Shown in pieces: positions 10,310 to 19,669 of a stretch of 64,000 nt of DNA (position 1 is its first letter; each line of letters starts with the position of its first letter). The stretch comes from Thraustochytrium sp. TN22 (Eukaryota > Sar > Bigyra > Thraustochytrida > Thraustochytriidae), in NCBI GenBank assembly GCA_013306675.1, contig JABLUY010000037.1:1-64000 (forward strand). The letters are read 5' to 3'. The translations under genes were made by a program, and so were the position numbers. Below the pieces are notes generated by a model. It ran no database searches and had not been told where the DNA came from. It saw only the letters and a list, made by a program, of their open reading frames with translations.

Positions 10310-11654
10310 CGCAGACCGCCCGCCGCCCTCCCTCTTGAGCCGATGCGGAACAGAGCAATGCCGCTTTGATTGCTTTGCTGGACTCGGAGCTGACAATGGC
10401 GAAGTCGCGCACGACCTAACCGTCACGCCGGCGGCGGCCGCCGTCGCGGCGCACTGCACACTGGCAGGCGGTTCTTATTAGTCAAGCTGAGTCAAGCTGG
10501 CACCGGCCGCCGGTACTGCTCCACTGCTGTATTCACATGATTCTCATGTCCGTGGTGCACGCAGTGGTCAGAGCAGCGCGGCGTCGGTCTCGGGGACACG
10601 TTTCGCACAAGGAGGCATAGAGTTCGCCAGAGCGGCTGCTGAGCCTGGGCAACGAGTCCGCGAGTGGCGGACTTCATGTGGCTTAAGCTAGCAAGAGCCT
10701 CCTACCGCGTCAGTTGCATGCTTGCCAGGCTCTCGAGCTCGCAGGCGAGGCGGCAAGCAGCTAAAGAAGGTGTGCATGCATCGCGCTCGTGGCGTTGCCC
10801 CGGCGAGACATTTAGCATCGAGTCGAGCGGATGGCATTGGCAAAACAGCACAGGCGCTCGCACGGAACTGATGAGCCTTCCTCGAGATGTTGTGGCACAG
10901 ATCACCCCCAGCACGCGCGATGGGTGCCGCGCCGACCTCTCAGAGAGAGCACAGCCCCTCCACCGCGAACCCGTCCTTCTCTCCAAAACAAAGCCCTCCT
11001 CCAAGGCTTCCTCGCATGGCCTCGCGCGTTCTGCAGTGCAAGCCGCTCTTCCTCTTCCTGCCGGCGAGCCCGCGGCCCGGCCTCGCGCCGCCGCGCTCGC
11101 CGCTGCGTCGGCAATGCCGCAGAGTGCGGCGGCGGCGGCGGCGGCGGTGGCGCGTGCCGCACACCGGGCCGAGGTAATCACGGAAAACAAAGTATAAGCT
11201 TGCTCTGATGGCGAGGAAATCCGTCACAACGCAGGATATCACGGCCCGCGTGCACACGGCCACGGCGGCGCGACGCGTGCCGCGCCCAGGCGGGCAACAT
11301 CATCCTCAGAGACGATCAAAGTCAAGTCAAAGTCCATCGCCACATCGACGCAGCGCGGCGCGGCGCGGCGCGGCGCGGCGCAGCGCGGGGCAGCGCAGCG
11401 CAGGGCAGGGCAGGGCAGGGCAGCGCAGCGCAGCGCAGGCGGCGGCGGCAGGCGGCGGCGGCGCGGCGGGGCGCGGCGCGGCGCGGCGGCGCGCGGCGAG
11501 GAAGGGGGCGGCCGCAGCACGCGCGCGTCGTCGCGAGGCCGCCTCGCGCGACACGGGCGCCGTGGCGGACGCGGCGAGCTCGCGCGAGGGGCCCGCGCGG
11601 CTGAGCCGGAGGTGGCTGGGTGCGAGAGCCGCGCCCGCGCGGGAGCCGGACACC
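10310..11654. other. Divergent intergenic region
   Basis: This lies between the minus-strand gene starting at 10309 and the PH gene starting at 11655, so promoters for both are expected here. No further gene is recognised. The right third, from about 11350, is a dense array of GCGGC/GCAGC units, described separately. Confidence 0.5.
11352..11500 (+). repeat. GC-repeat leader with a G-quadruplex-capable core
   Basis: GGCGC, GCAGC and GGGCA units follow one another. At about 11401-11420 there are four successive GGG runs separated by CA, a textbook G-quadruplex pattern on the sense strand, about 240 bp upstream of the PH gene ATG. It may be leader or promoter sequence; the transcription start cannot be seen. 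Confidence 0.7.
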
Positions 11655-12410
11655 ATGGTGGTCATCATCCAAGGGTTCCTGAAGAAGCGCGCGCTCAAGA
11701 GCGGCAAGAACTGGAAGCGCAGGTACTTTGTGCTGACGGACAGCGGCGAGCTGCAGTATATGGATAAGAAGGGCAGCCCGGTGAAGGGGTCGATCCAGAT
11801 CACGTCGCTGACGAGCATCAGCGTGCTGCGCGAGCTGGGGGAGGCCGGCGGCATCTGCATCACCGGCGCGGGCCATGAGCCGGTCTACCTGCAGGCGGAG
11901 AGCCCGGAGGTGGCGGAGGGCTGGATTCAGGCGATGAAGAGTGTCAAGTCCGGCGGCCACGGCGCGCCGCTCAAGTCGACGCGCATCAAGGGCGAGACGC
12001 TGCGCGCCGCCTTCGCCAAGAAGGACGTGCTGGGCTCCTCGGGCCGCCACGTCAACAAGCGGACGCTGGAACGCCGCAAGAACGGAACTGGAACTCGATC
12101 CACGCTGCACTCAGAGGGCGAGTCCGAGGACGAGGGCGCGACATTCATGAGCGACACGGCGGCCTCGGCCGACGAGATGGACGACGAGGACGAGGATGAC
12201 CACGACGGCATGTCGCCGGAGCCCATGACGCCGTTCGAAGTTGAGGACGCGCAAGTTTCGGACACTGACTTTCAGGACGGCTTCATCATGCGTGTCGGCA
12301 AGAAGGACTACTTTGTTGATGCCACGCACTGGCGCTACTACAAGGACCGCAGCGACTTTCTCGCTGGCAAGAAGCCCGTTGGCAGGGCAGTGCTCGCCAA
12401 CCTCGTGTGA
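11655..12410 (+). CDS. PH-domain protein
   Basis: The 251-residue protein starts at the ATG at 11655 in ACCATGG context. Residues 4-102 are a pleckstrin-homology domain: QGFLKKRALKSGKNWKRRYF forms the first strands with the basic loop used for phosphoinositides, and the closing helix has the invariant Trp in GWIQAM. A basic linker (about 105-150) and an acidic Ser/Asp/Glu linker follow. The last 45 residues (DGFIMRVGKKDYFVDATHWR onward) resemble the first strands of another PH-like or WW-like module, but stop early. It is probably a membrane-recruited adaptor. No catalytic domain is seen. A GTGTGA overlaps the stop and could be a splice donor, so an extra exon cannot be excluded. Confidence 0.82.
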   Translation: MVVIIQGFLKKRALKSGKNWKRRYFVLTDSGELQYMDKKGSPVKGSIQITSLTSISVLRELGEAGGICITGAGHEPVYLQAESPEVAEGWIQAMKSVKSGGHGAPLKSTRIKGETLRAAFAKKDVLGSSGRHVNKRTLERRKNGTGTRSTLHSEGESEDEGATFMSDTAASADEMDDEDEDDHDGMSPEPMTPFEVEDAQVSDTDFQDGFIMRVGKKDYFVDATHWRYYKDRSDFLAGKKPVGRAVLANLV

Positions 12411-13541
12411 ATGTGAACAAGAAGGAGAAGGCGAAGAGGCAGGACAAGAGGAGCGAGGCGGGGCGGGTAGCTGCGCGGTGACAGCTTTCTCACGCGCGCA
12501 CTAAACAACATCATGTGTTCTCTTTTGTTGCGACCCGAGTCAGGCAAGAGCGCTTACGAGATGCGCTTCGTCAACGCCTGTAGCGCCACTGCAAGCGCTA
12601 TGCCGCCTGCCAGTGATCCGTTGAACGGTGAAGACGCCGAGAAGCCAAACTTGAAAGGCTGTATCGACGCTCTGACTCAACAAAGTTTTTGGTTGAAAGC
12701 GAGGACAAAGCGAGGCTTTTTTGTCGAAGGTTGGTACGGTAGCGAACATTACCTTCTTCTTCGCATAGCTTCGCATGCCACGGCATTCCAGATCCGCCGC
12801 CGAAGCAGGCGGCCTGCCGCGCGCAGGTCCCACGCCCAGAACCGCAGCAAACCGGCCGGCCCGCGTTGGGCGAGTGAATCAGAGTGATTGCACGTGCGAG
12901 CGAGCGGCAAGCGTAGCTGCCCGTGCGCCCACCCACGTTGGCGAGGACCCGGAACGCGTTGCAGCTGCTGCCAGGGCCTGCCAGGCCAGCCGCGAAGAGG
13001 GCCGAAGAGGACGCACGCCGCTCGCCGACGCCACTGCCACGAAAAGGGCGCGTGCCCGGCGCGCGCCATCTCGATGATCAGCTCCGACTGAGAGTCGTCT
13101 TCCTTCGACTCGGAGTCCGTGCAAGAACTCGACTCTGGAGCAAATGATCTTGCCAGTGCCAGTGGGCGAAGCAGCTGCATTGCTGCAAAAGCGGCGCGCG
13201 CCCAGGGACCGACCGTCATCGTCCCCATAACATCCCTCCCTCGCTCGTCTCTCAGAATCTCTCTCGCTCACTGCAGGCTGTGCGGCGAAGCACTGCCAGT
13301 GCCAGTGCAAGCAGCGCGCAGTCACAGTGCGCACGCCCACCCACCCCCTCACTCTCGGTTGGCGAGCCCGGCGAGCCGAGCTGCACCGGCGGGCCAGGCG
13401 CAGAGAGCGAGCCCAGCGTGGGCCGGCAGTTCTCCTTCGGCTCTCGCTGACCACGCTCGCTCGGACAGGGCGCTGCAGCAGGACCAGGAGAAGGAGCTCC
13501 AAAACGCAAGAGCAGCCAGCCGGCAGCGCGAGCTCCAGACC
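12411..13541. other. Intergenic region before the Costars gene
   Basis: No gene is recognised. The frame of the next gene is open far upstream (to about 13119) but has no ATG before 13542, so this part is read as leader. A GACTCGGAGTC palindrome at 13107-13117 also occurs at 1206-1216. Its meaning is unknown. Confidence 0.45.
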
Positions 13542-15473
13542 ATGTCGCGCGGGTCGGGCGAGGTGCAGAAGCTGGTGGAGGCGATCCAGGACGCGGGTGA
13601 GCCGCTCGGCGACGGGCAGTGGCGCGTGACCTTTGGCGACCTCTTCGCACAGTTCGAGGACGCGAGCGAAACGCTGGAAGGCGTCCTGCTGCGTGCCCGG
13701 CGGCGCGGCGTCGTGGACTGGGACGGCCCCACGGGCGACGCGCTCTGGCAGGGCCGTCATGACGGCGTGGAGATCTACTTGGCCGGGCCGTACCGCACCG
13801 CCGTGGCGGCGGGCAAGCGCTCGTCGCTCCTGGGCCGCGCGCGGCGGTCCATGAGGTCCATGCAGCGCGCACTGCACCAGCGCAAGCCGGGCCTGCTGGG
13901 CGGCGGCCGGGGCGCCAACTCGCCGTACGCGGAGTTCGACGAGGACGGCGTCGAGGAGGATCTGTCCCCGTACTACACGATGCTCAAGGCCGGCATTCCG
14001 GAGCTGGCGGTGCGGCAGAAGATGCACATGGACGGCGTGGATCCGGGCCTCGTTTTCGGCGGCGCGGACGGCTTTGACGTCCCGCCGCCGCCGCCGCCGC
14101 TGGACGACTACCAGCCGCACAGGCCGCCGCCGCCGCCGCCTTCGCGCCAGGCTCCCGTGCCGCCGCCTCGCGTTCGCAAGGGCTCTCGTGATGACGGCCC
14201 GTCCGAGTATGGGCACTACGGTGGCCACCAGGAGGGCCACGGCGCGCCGGCCTCGCCGTCTTGGTGGCCCGCGACATGGGAGGACCATGGCGGTCGCGCC
14301 GGGCCACCGCAGCCTCACGAACCAGAGCCCGCTGCTGTGCAGTACCGACCGCCGCGCAAGCACAAGAACGCCTTGTCTATGATGCGCCAGCATGCGTACG
14401 TGCCGACGGCGGCGCCCCAGTCCTTCATCCCGGCGCAGCCTGAGCAGGATGACGCGGCCAGGCGCGTCCCGGCGCCCACGAACCGCAAGCCGTCCGGTGG
14501 TGGGGGGCACTGGGCCCGGCCAGACGCCTTCGTGCCCATGCCGCCGCAGGAGGCCTGGCGCGAGAAGCAGCCCGCTGGCGCACGCGGCCAGCGCAAGGAC
14601 TCCGCCTGGAAGAAGAAGAGCGTGCATGGCGCCGACCGCGACGCGCTGCAGGCTCGCATTCGCATGTTCAACCAGCCGCCTGCGGCGGCTCAGCAGCAGC
14701 GCCCAGCCGTGCGACGGCCCTCGGCCGTGCAGGCCAACATCGGCCGCTTTGAGCATCCTCCGCAACAGGCTGCGCCCCCGCAGAACCCGCGCACCAACAA
14801 GAACGTGGGTCGTGCAGCACGCCACTTCGAGCAGGCCGCTGCCGCCCAGGGCAGCGCCATGGCGCATCCCAGCGTGCGCAGGATCAACGAGCCCGGCCGC
14901 CTCGCTGGCCTCAAGAACGCTCTCTCCGCGATGCCCGGTTTTGCCGGCGACGCTCCAGCCCGCCCGCAGCCCACGATGCAGGAGCAGCGCCGTTCCCTGC
15001 GCCGAAGTCTCGGACGCCTTGGTGGTGGTGGTGGTGGTGGTGGTGGTGGCTTTGGCGGTGGCGGTGGCGGCGGCGGTCCCGCTGGAGGAGGCTACGGTGG
15101 CGGTGGTGGTGGCTATGGCAGCGATGACGGTCATGGCGATGCTGGTTATGGCGGTGGCTATGGCGATGGCTATGGCGATGGCTATGGCAGTGCTGACGGC
15201 GGCGCCGGTGGCTATGGCTATGGCTCGCCCGCTCCGCCGACCAGGTACGAGCCCCCTACGCAAAGCGCGGCCCCGTCACCACCCCCTGTCGGCTTTGGAG
15301 GAGGAGGAGGTGGTGGTGGCAGTGGTCCAGCGCTCCCCTTCGGCCCGCCCCCTGCAGGCTGGCATAACCCTCTCGAAGGCGGTGGTGATGCATCTGCCTC
15401 CGAGTACGAGCCGGGCGTCACGCCAGCCTTTGGCTCTGCGCATGGTTACGGTGGTGCATCCCCGTACCAGTAG
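13542..15473 (+). CDS. Costars-domain, poly-proline, Gly-rich probable actin regulator
   Basis: The 643-residue protein starts at the ATG at 13542. Residues about 5-83 match the Costars/ABRACL fold: a KLVEAIQ start, FGDLF, ETLEGVLLRARRRGVVDWDG and LWQGRHDGVEIYLA line up with the human ABRACL pattern. At about 144-172 comes YYTMLKAGIPELAVRQKM followed by a Gly-Val-Asp-Pro motif, the MLKxGxPxxAVxxKM signature found in WASH-complex subunit CCDC53 and related actin regulators. Poly-proline tracts (about 179-185 and 194-199) could bind profilin. The middle has three short related motifs (RIRMFNQP, NIGRFEHP, AARHFEQA), and residues 494-566 are Gly/Tyr-rich. Costars proteins influence actin and cell motility. 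The fusion points to an actin-assembly factor, though that function is inferred. Confidence 0.82.
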   Translation: MSRGSGEVQKLVEAIQDAGEPLGDGQWRVTFGDLFAQFEDASETLEGVLLRARRRGVVDWDGPTGDALWQGRHDGVEIYLAGPYRTAVAAGKRSSLLGRARRSMRSMQRALHQRKPGLLGGGRGANSPYAEFDEDGVEEDLSPYYTMLKAGIPELAVRQKMHMDGVDPGLVFGGADGFDVPPPPPPLDDYQPHRPPPPPPSRQAPVPPPRVRKGSRDDGPSEYGHYGGHQEGHGAPASPSWWPATWEDHGGRAGPPQPHEPEPAAVQYRPPRKHKNALSMMRQHAYVPTAAPQSFIPAQPEQDDAARRVPAPTNRKPSGGGGHWARPDAFVPMPPQEAWREKQPAGARGQRKDSAWKKKSVHGADRDALQARIRMFNQPPAAAQQQRPAVRRPSAVQANIGRFEHPPQQAAPPQNPRTNKNVGRAARHFEQAAAAQGSAMAHPSVRRINEPGRLAGLKNALSAMPGFAGDAPARPQPTMQEQRRSLRRSLGRLGGGGGGGGGGFGGGGGGGGPAGGGYGGGGGGYGSDDGHGDAGYGGGYGDGYGDGYGSADGGAGGYGYGSPAPPTRYEPPTQSAAPSPPPVGFGGGGGGGGSGPALPFGPPPAGWHNPLEGGGDASASEYEPGVTPAFGSAHGYGGASPYQ

Positions 15474-15821
15474 GTGGTGTCCTTTTGGACCGAGCCAAGC
15501 AAACGTACAACCAATGCAAAGGAACTAAGCGACCGCTGTTTTTGGTTTGCGTGTCTACAACGAGCTCAAGAGATGTTTGTTTTCTGTTGCCTTTCTCATT
15601 CTTGTCAAGGTTTTCTTTCCCGCCCGCCGAGCGGGTCATCGCAGAGCCATCGCAGTGGCGTCGCAGAGCAGTCTCGCAGGGCGCCATCATCCTTGTCATG
15701 TTCCTTCTCCCCTTCTCTTCTGCACACAGTTTATGCGGGCCGAGGGGTCCTTGTCTCTGCTCTCCAGCACCCTCGCCACCGCCGGGCTCGCCCGCTTTTG
15801 AGAGGAGTGAAGAACCGCATC
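15474..15821. other. Intergenic region before TMEM42
   Basis: No gene is recognised. The region contains T-rich stretches (such as TTTCTTTCCCGCC near 15612) unlike the coding DNA, and should hold the end of the Costars transcript and the promoter of the TMEM42-like gene. Confidence 0.45.
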
Positions 15822-16333
15822 ATGCTGGAGGCCGTCGCGTCCGGCCTGTGCGCCGCGGGAGGCGCCGTGGCGGGCAAGGTAAGCGCTGCTCGGCGCGGCC
15901 TGGACGTGCGGCTGGCGGCGGGCACCACGCCGACTGACGATTGAAATGTGTTCGCGCGCCCGCGCACGCGCAGGTGGCCTTTGGCGAGCCGGCGGATGTC
16001 ATCGCGGCATGGCTCGCGACGCAGGCTGGCGCGCCCGAGGCGGCGGCACCGCTGACGTGGGTCGTGCGGGCCGTTTTCGCGGCGGGGATGCTGAGCCTGA
16101 ACGCACTGATGATCTCGCTCTACGTGCGGGCGCTAAGCAGCGCCGGCACGCTCGTGGGCACCGTGACCAACACGGCCGTGAACATGCTGGCGTCCTCGAC
16201 GTTCGGCCTGGTGCTCTTTGGGGAGCGCTTGGGCCGCAGCTGGCTCGCTGGGGCGGTCATTACGCTCATTGGCATCGCCTTCATCCAACGTGCCCAACGT
16301 GTGGAGCACGACGAGACGAAAAAGGCACGATGA
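15822..16333 (+). CDS. TMEM42: TMEM42-like small drug/metabolite-transporter-fold protein, two exons
   Basis: Exon 1 is 15822-15878 (19 codons from ATG), the intron is 15879-15973 (GTAAGC...CGCGCAG, 95 nt), and exon 2 is 15974-16333; the joined product is 138 residues. Splicing joins a small-residue helix ending AVAGK to VAFGEPADVI, which matches the start of TMEM42 (...AKLAFG). Four hydrophobic segments follow the usual EamA half-repeat, including LNALMISLYVRALSSAGTLV and a Thr/Asn/Ser-rich helix, then FGERLGRSWLAGAVITLIG. The C-terminus is short and charged. Family length (about 160) agrees. TMEM42 is a half-size relative of DMT transporters and probably works as a dimer; its substrate is unknown. 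The family match and the clean splice signals make the gene model good. Confidence 0.85.
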
Positions 16334-16490
16334 AGGCGGCCTGAGGGCTTCAGAGTCAGTGTCAAAGGCTCTCCGCCAGGCGGCTCAAGCAAGAGGCGCG
16401 CTGCACTTTGTGCGCCTCATCTCGCCACTGCCAGTAACGTTAACGTATTGTGAAGATGAAAACAAAGGGTACATCATGTGTTGGTCACTG

Positions 16491-18143
16491 TCAGGGCTCG
16501 CCCTCGATGAGATCGAGAGAGCCGCTCGCGGAGAGCCTGCGCATGCGTGCGGCGGATTCCTCCTGGGCGATCATAAAGGACAGCGCGAGGAGGATGGTGA
16601 GGGTGAAAATGACGTCGCCAAAGGCCATGAACTGTGAGTGGTAGAGGGAGAGCGAGTCGGTGATGAAGAGGCGCACGAGCATGGCTCTGCGGAACCAGGT
16701 AAAGGCGAGCATGCGACGCGACAGCGAGGCGTCGCTAAAGGATGACAGGCGCGGGCTGATGCAAGTGGAACAGGACGGAGCGATGCGCGGGCCACGGCAC
16801 GGACAGGGACAGGCGGAGGAGAGGTGATAGACGCCGCAGAGGACACAGACGGCGGAAAAGGCGACGGCGATGAGCTGGAAGATGTGCAGCTTGGTGACCT
16901 TGTCGGTCTCGTCGAGCAGCAGCGTGTCGGATAGCTGGCCGCTGGAGATCTCGCGCAAGAACTTCATGACGGGCGAGACGAGCAGGTGATCGGCGAAGTC
17001 GTCCTGGTCAACCGGGTCGGCAGAGACGGCACCGGTGACCGGGTCGATGCGGCGGTAGTAGGAGCCGTCGAGCAGGAGGTAGAGCAGGTCAAAGCCCTGC
17101 GTGAGGCACTGCATGATGAAGAAGGTGTTGATGGCGTAGGTGGTCCAGCGGTAGCGCGTGAAGGCGGCGTAGCGCGCGGCAATCCAGCGACGGAAGCGCA
17201 GGTAGTAGTGCTCGCGCGAGGTGGGGATTCCCGAGGCGGAGATGGGCAGGTGCACGTAGGCGCGCAGCGGCTGTACGATGGGGTGATTGGCATCGCAGCC
17301 TTCGACGAGCTCGATGAGCAGCAGGCGGCTCTCCTTGGACAGGCCGGCTGTAGAGTGCACGCTCATGAGGTAGAGCGCGTTGGCGAGGTTCTCGGAGTGC
17401 GTGAATCGCTCGGCACTGAAAAGCGGCTCGACGAACTTGAGCACGACAAACATGGCACAGAAGCCGACGTAGAGGATGAAGGGCGTGGGCTTGAAAAAGT
17501 AGTCGTTGTCCGAGGTGATGAACTTGCCGAGCTCGTCGATGAAGGTGCCGAAGCCGACGCCGCCCAGCAGCGCCGATAGGCGCTGCACGCGGCGGCCCAA
17601 AAAGGCGAAGCTCAGCAGCTGCGAGGTGCACATGAGCAGGCCGCCCCAGAGCATGTGTGCAATGTGGATCCCGTCGCCGCCCAGCTGCGGGTAGCCGGTC
17701 GCGTAGAGCCCGGCGCGAATGAGCAGGATAGTCACGGCCGAGCACACCAGGTACATTTCCACCTGCAGTGGAAAGTCCTCGTTGCGCAGCAAGAAGCCCT
17801 CCGAGCGGAATTGCTCTGGGCAGCTGAGCAGCGCGCGCAGGGAGCACCGCCACCGGCGCGCCCGCGGGCCATCCAGCTCATCGTCCGCGAAGCGCGCCGC
17901 GCCCGTGTGGTGCAGGTGCAACGGCGCCATCGAGCTTCCGATGCCCACGCTGTTCACGCCGCTGCCGCCCTTGAGCTGCTCCTCGTCGAGGCGCTCCAGC
18001 AGCCCCATGTCTTCACCCGCATCGAGCGCCGCCGCCGCCGCAACCGCATCCGCATCCGCTTCGCCGCGCGTTGCACCGGACAGCCCCGCGGTCCCTGCCG
18101 CGCCCACCGCCGGGCTCGCGCTGCCGCTGCTGCGCTTGAACAT
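16491..18143 (-). CDS. Eight-helix membrane protein resembling a bacterial (actinobacterial-type) family
   Basis: The 550-residue protein starts at the minus-strand ATG at 18143 (MFKRSSGSASP). Residues 1-115 are low-complexity and cytosol-like. About eight hydrophobic segments follow. The centre carries GFGTFIDELGKFITSDNDYF, a motif I associate with uncharacterised actinobacterial membrane proteins that also share the C-terminal pattern of a Phe-Arg-Arg-Ala turn and a last paired helix. A soluble part between helices 4 and 5 has many charged residues. Between helices 6 and 7 lies a short Cys/Pro-rich loop (CPCPCRG...CSTC). The frame is open throughout, but this loop could hide a small in-frame intron; no convincing splice pair was found. 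Function is unknown. A bacterial origin is an inference. Confidence 0.75.
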   Translation of the reverse strand: MFKRSSGSASPAVGAAGTAGLSGATRGEADADAVAAAAALDAGEDMGLLERLDEEQLKGGSGVNSVGIGSSMAPLHLHHTGAARFADDELDGPRARRWRCSLRALLSCPEQFRSEGFLLRNEDFPLQVEMYLVCSAVTILLIRAGLYATGYPQLGGDGIHIAHMLWGGLLMCTSQLLSFAFLGRRVQRLSALLGGVGFGTFIDELGKFITSDNDYFFKPTPFILYVGFCAMFVVLKFVEPLFSAERFTHSENLANALYLMSVHSTAGLSKESRLLLIELVEGCDANHPIVQPLRAYVHLPISASGIPTSREHYYLRFRRWIAARYAAFTRYRWTTYAINTFFIMQCLTQGFDLLYLLLDGSYYRRIDPVTGAVSADPVDQDDFADHLLVSPVMKFLREISSGQLSDTLLLDETDKVTKLHIFQLIAVAFSAVCVLCGVYHLSSACPCPCRGPRIAPSCSTCISPRLSSFSDASLSRRMLAFTWFRRAMLVRLFITDSLSLYHSQFMAFGDVIFTLTILLALSFMIAQEESAARMRRLSASGSLDLIEGEP

Positions 18144-19669
18144 CCCGCGCGACGCCGCCAAGCTGGTTGTTCTTTGTTGCCTGCCCCTGGAGGCCGCGCG
18201 GTGCCACGTACTGCCCGTTGTTGCAGTAGTAGTACAGGCACAGCGGCGGCCGACGCGGCCAAGTTCAACACCTTCAAGTTGAGCTCGGGACGAACATCGT
18301 GGCAACAGAACATCTTTTGTCTTGCCGAGTCGTCCAAGTCATCGGACAGTTCTTGAAGGTCAAGGTCAGGCCGCTTGTCGAGCACAAGCAACAGCCAGAG
18401 AGGCGCGGCCAGCTCGTCCTGACACTTTTAGGCTCGACAGTGCTTGCGTCTCAGAGCGACCACGTGAGCGCCCACGGCTTCTTCAGCGACTGCTGCCAGG
18501 CTGCCAGCCAGGCGCCGCGCGAACCGTGACATGTCCGGTCCTCAGTCCTCAAGTCCTCAAGCAAGAGAAGAACGCATTGGCTGCCTGCCAGTGGTGGCTC
18601 TGCAGCACGCTGCGCCGCGCTGACAGTCGCGCTCAGCCAGCTGGCGCTTGAGCAGCGCCGCCCTCTCACGGTTAACTCATGATCAGTGTGCGCCAGCAGC
18701 CAGCTGCGCCTGGCGGGTGCCGTCATCACGGTGCCTAAGATTGCAGAACGAAATGAAAGGAGTGACCTCGAGCACGAGCTTTCCCGTGGCCACCAACTCC
18801 TGCATCTCCCTCCACCAAGACACAAGCTACACAGCAATGTCTCAAAGTGCGCGCCAGGCCTCTCGTGGCTCGCTCGCCATCCATCGTCCGATGACCATCG
18901 TCCCATCTCTTCCGCTTCGCAGGCGAGCCACCCATCGCTGCCGCTCGGCGCGCGGAGCCGCCCTGGTCGTGCCGCAGCCGAGCCGAGCCGCGCCGCGCGC
19001 TCGGAGCTCGCTCAGCGCTTCGCTCCGCTTCCCGGGGGCTCAGGCCTAGGCCTGGCCGCCGCGCTGCGGCCTCCGCGCCGCCGGGCCGCGCGCCCATCGT
19101 CCACGCGGCTTGGCCATGGCACGCTCGGCTGGCCTCAGGCCCAGCCTGAATGAGGCAGGCAGGCTGCGCGCCCGAACTCGCACTCGTCCCGCTCGGCCGC
19201 GGCGAGCGCCACAAAGTCGGTCAACCACTGGTACCGGTTGAGCGTCTGTGCCACCACGAGGAAGTCAGGTTTTAGGGAAGTCAGTAAGGGCAAGTCCGAC
19301 TTGGACCCGGCGAAGTCCGAGTCGCGACACGCGGAATGCCGAGTCAAGTCAAGTCAAGTCAACGCCGGTCGGCATGGGCGGCGCCATTCCCCACTTGCGG
19401 AGGCGCGCGGAAGGCGCGATCCGGCGAAGGGCGACTTGCGCGCGAGCGGAGGCCCACTTGCGGCGGCGGGCGCAAGTAGCGCGGGCCGCGCGAAGAAGCG
19501 CGGCAGGCAGGCCGAAGCAGCAAAGAGGAATCAAGGCGCGGCGCGCGGCGCGGCGCGGCGGCGGCGGCGGCGGAGGGCGCGCGGCGGAGCGAGGCGAGGC
19601 GCGGCGCAGCGCGGCGCGGCGCGGCGCGGCGGCGAGGCGAGGCGAGGCGAGGCGCGGCGGCGAGGCACG
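18144..19669. other. Divergent intergenic region
   Basis: This is the shared upstream region of the minus-strand membrane protein (18143) and the PP2C gene (19670). No gene is recognised in 18144-19538. The stretch 19340-19360 has a short run of AAGTC units. The last 130 bases form a GC-repeat leader, listed separately. Confidence 0.5.
19539..19669 (+). repeat. GGCGC/GGCGA repeat leader immediately before the PP2C start
   Basis: GGCGC and GGCGA units run almost to the ATG at 19670. The sense strand is G-rich, as in the leader of the PH gene. This probably lies in the 5' untranslated region or core promoter. Confidence 0.7.

Noticed and set aside
12879-15263. Open frame of about 790 codons on the minus strand over the Costars gene
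   Set aside because: Low-complexity Arg/Val/Ala/Thr sequence, antisense to a gene with real domains.
16740-16850. Possible intron in the Cys/Pro-rich loop of the membrane protein
   Set aside because: No convincing GT-AG pair and the frame stays open, so it was kept as coding.
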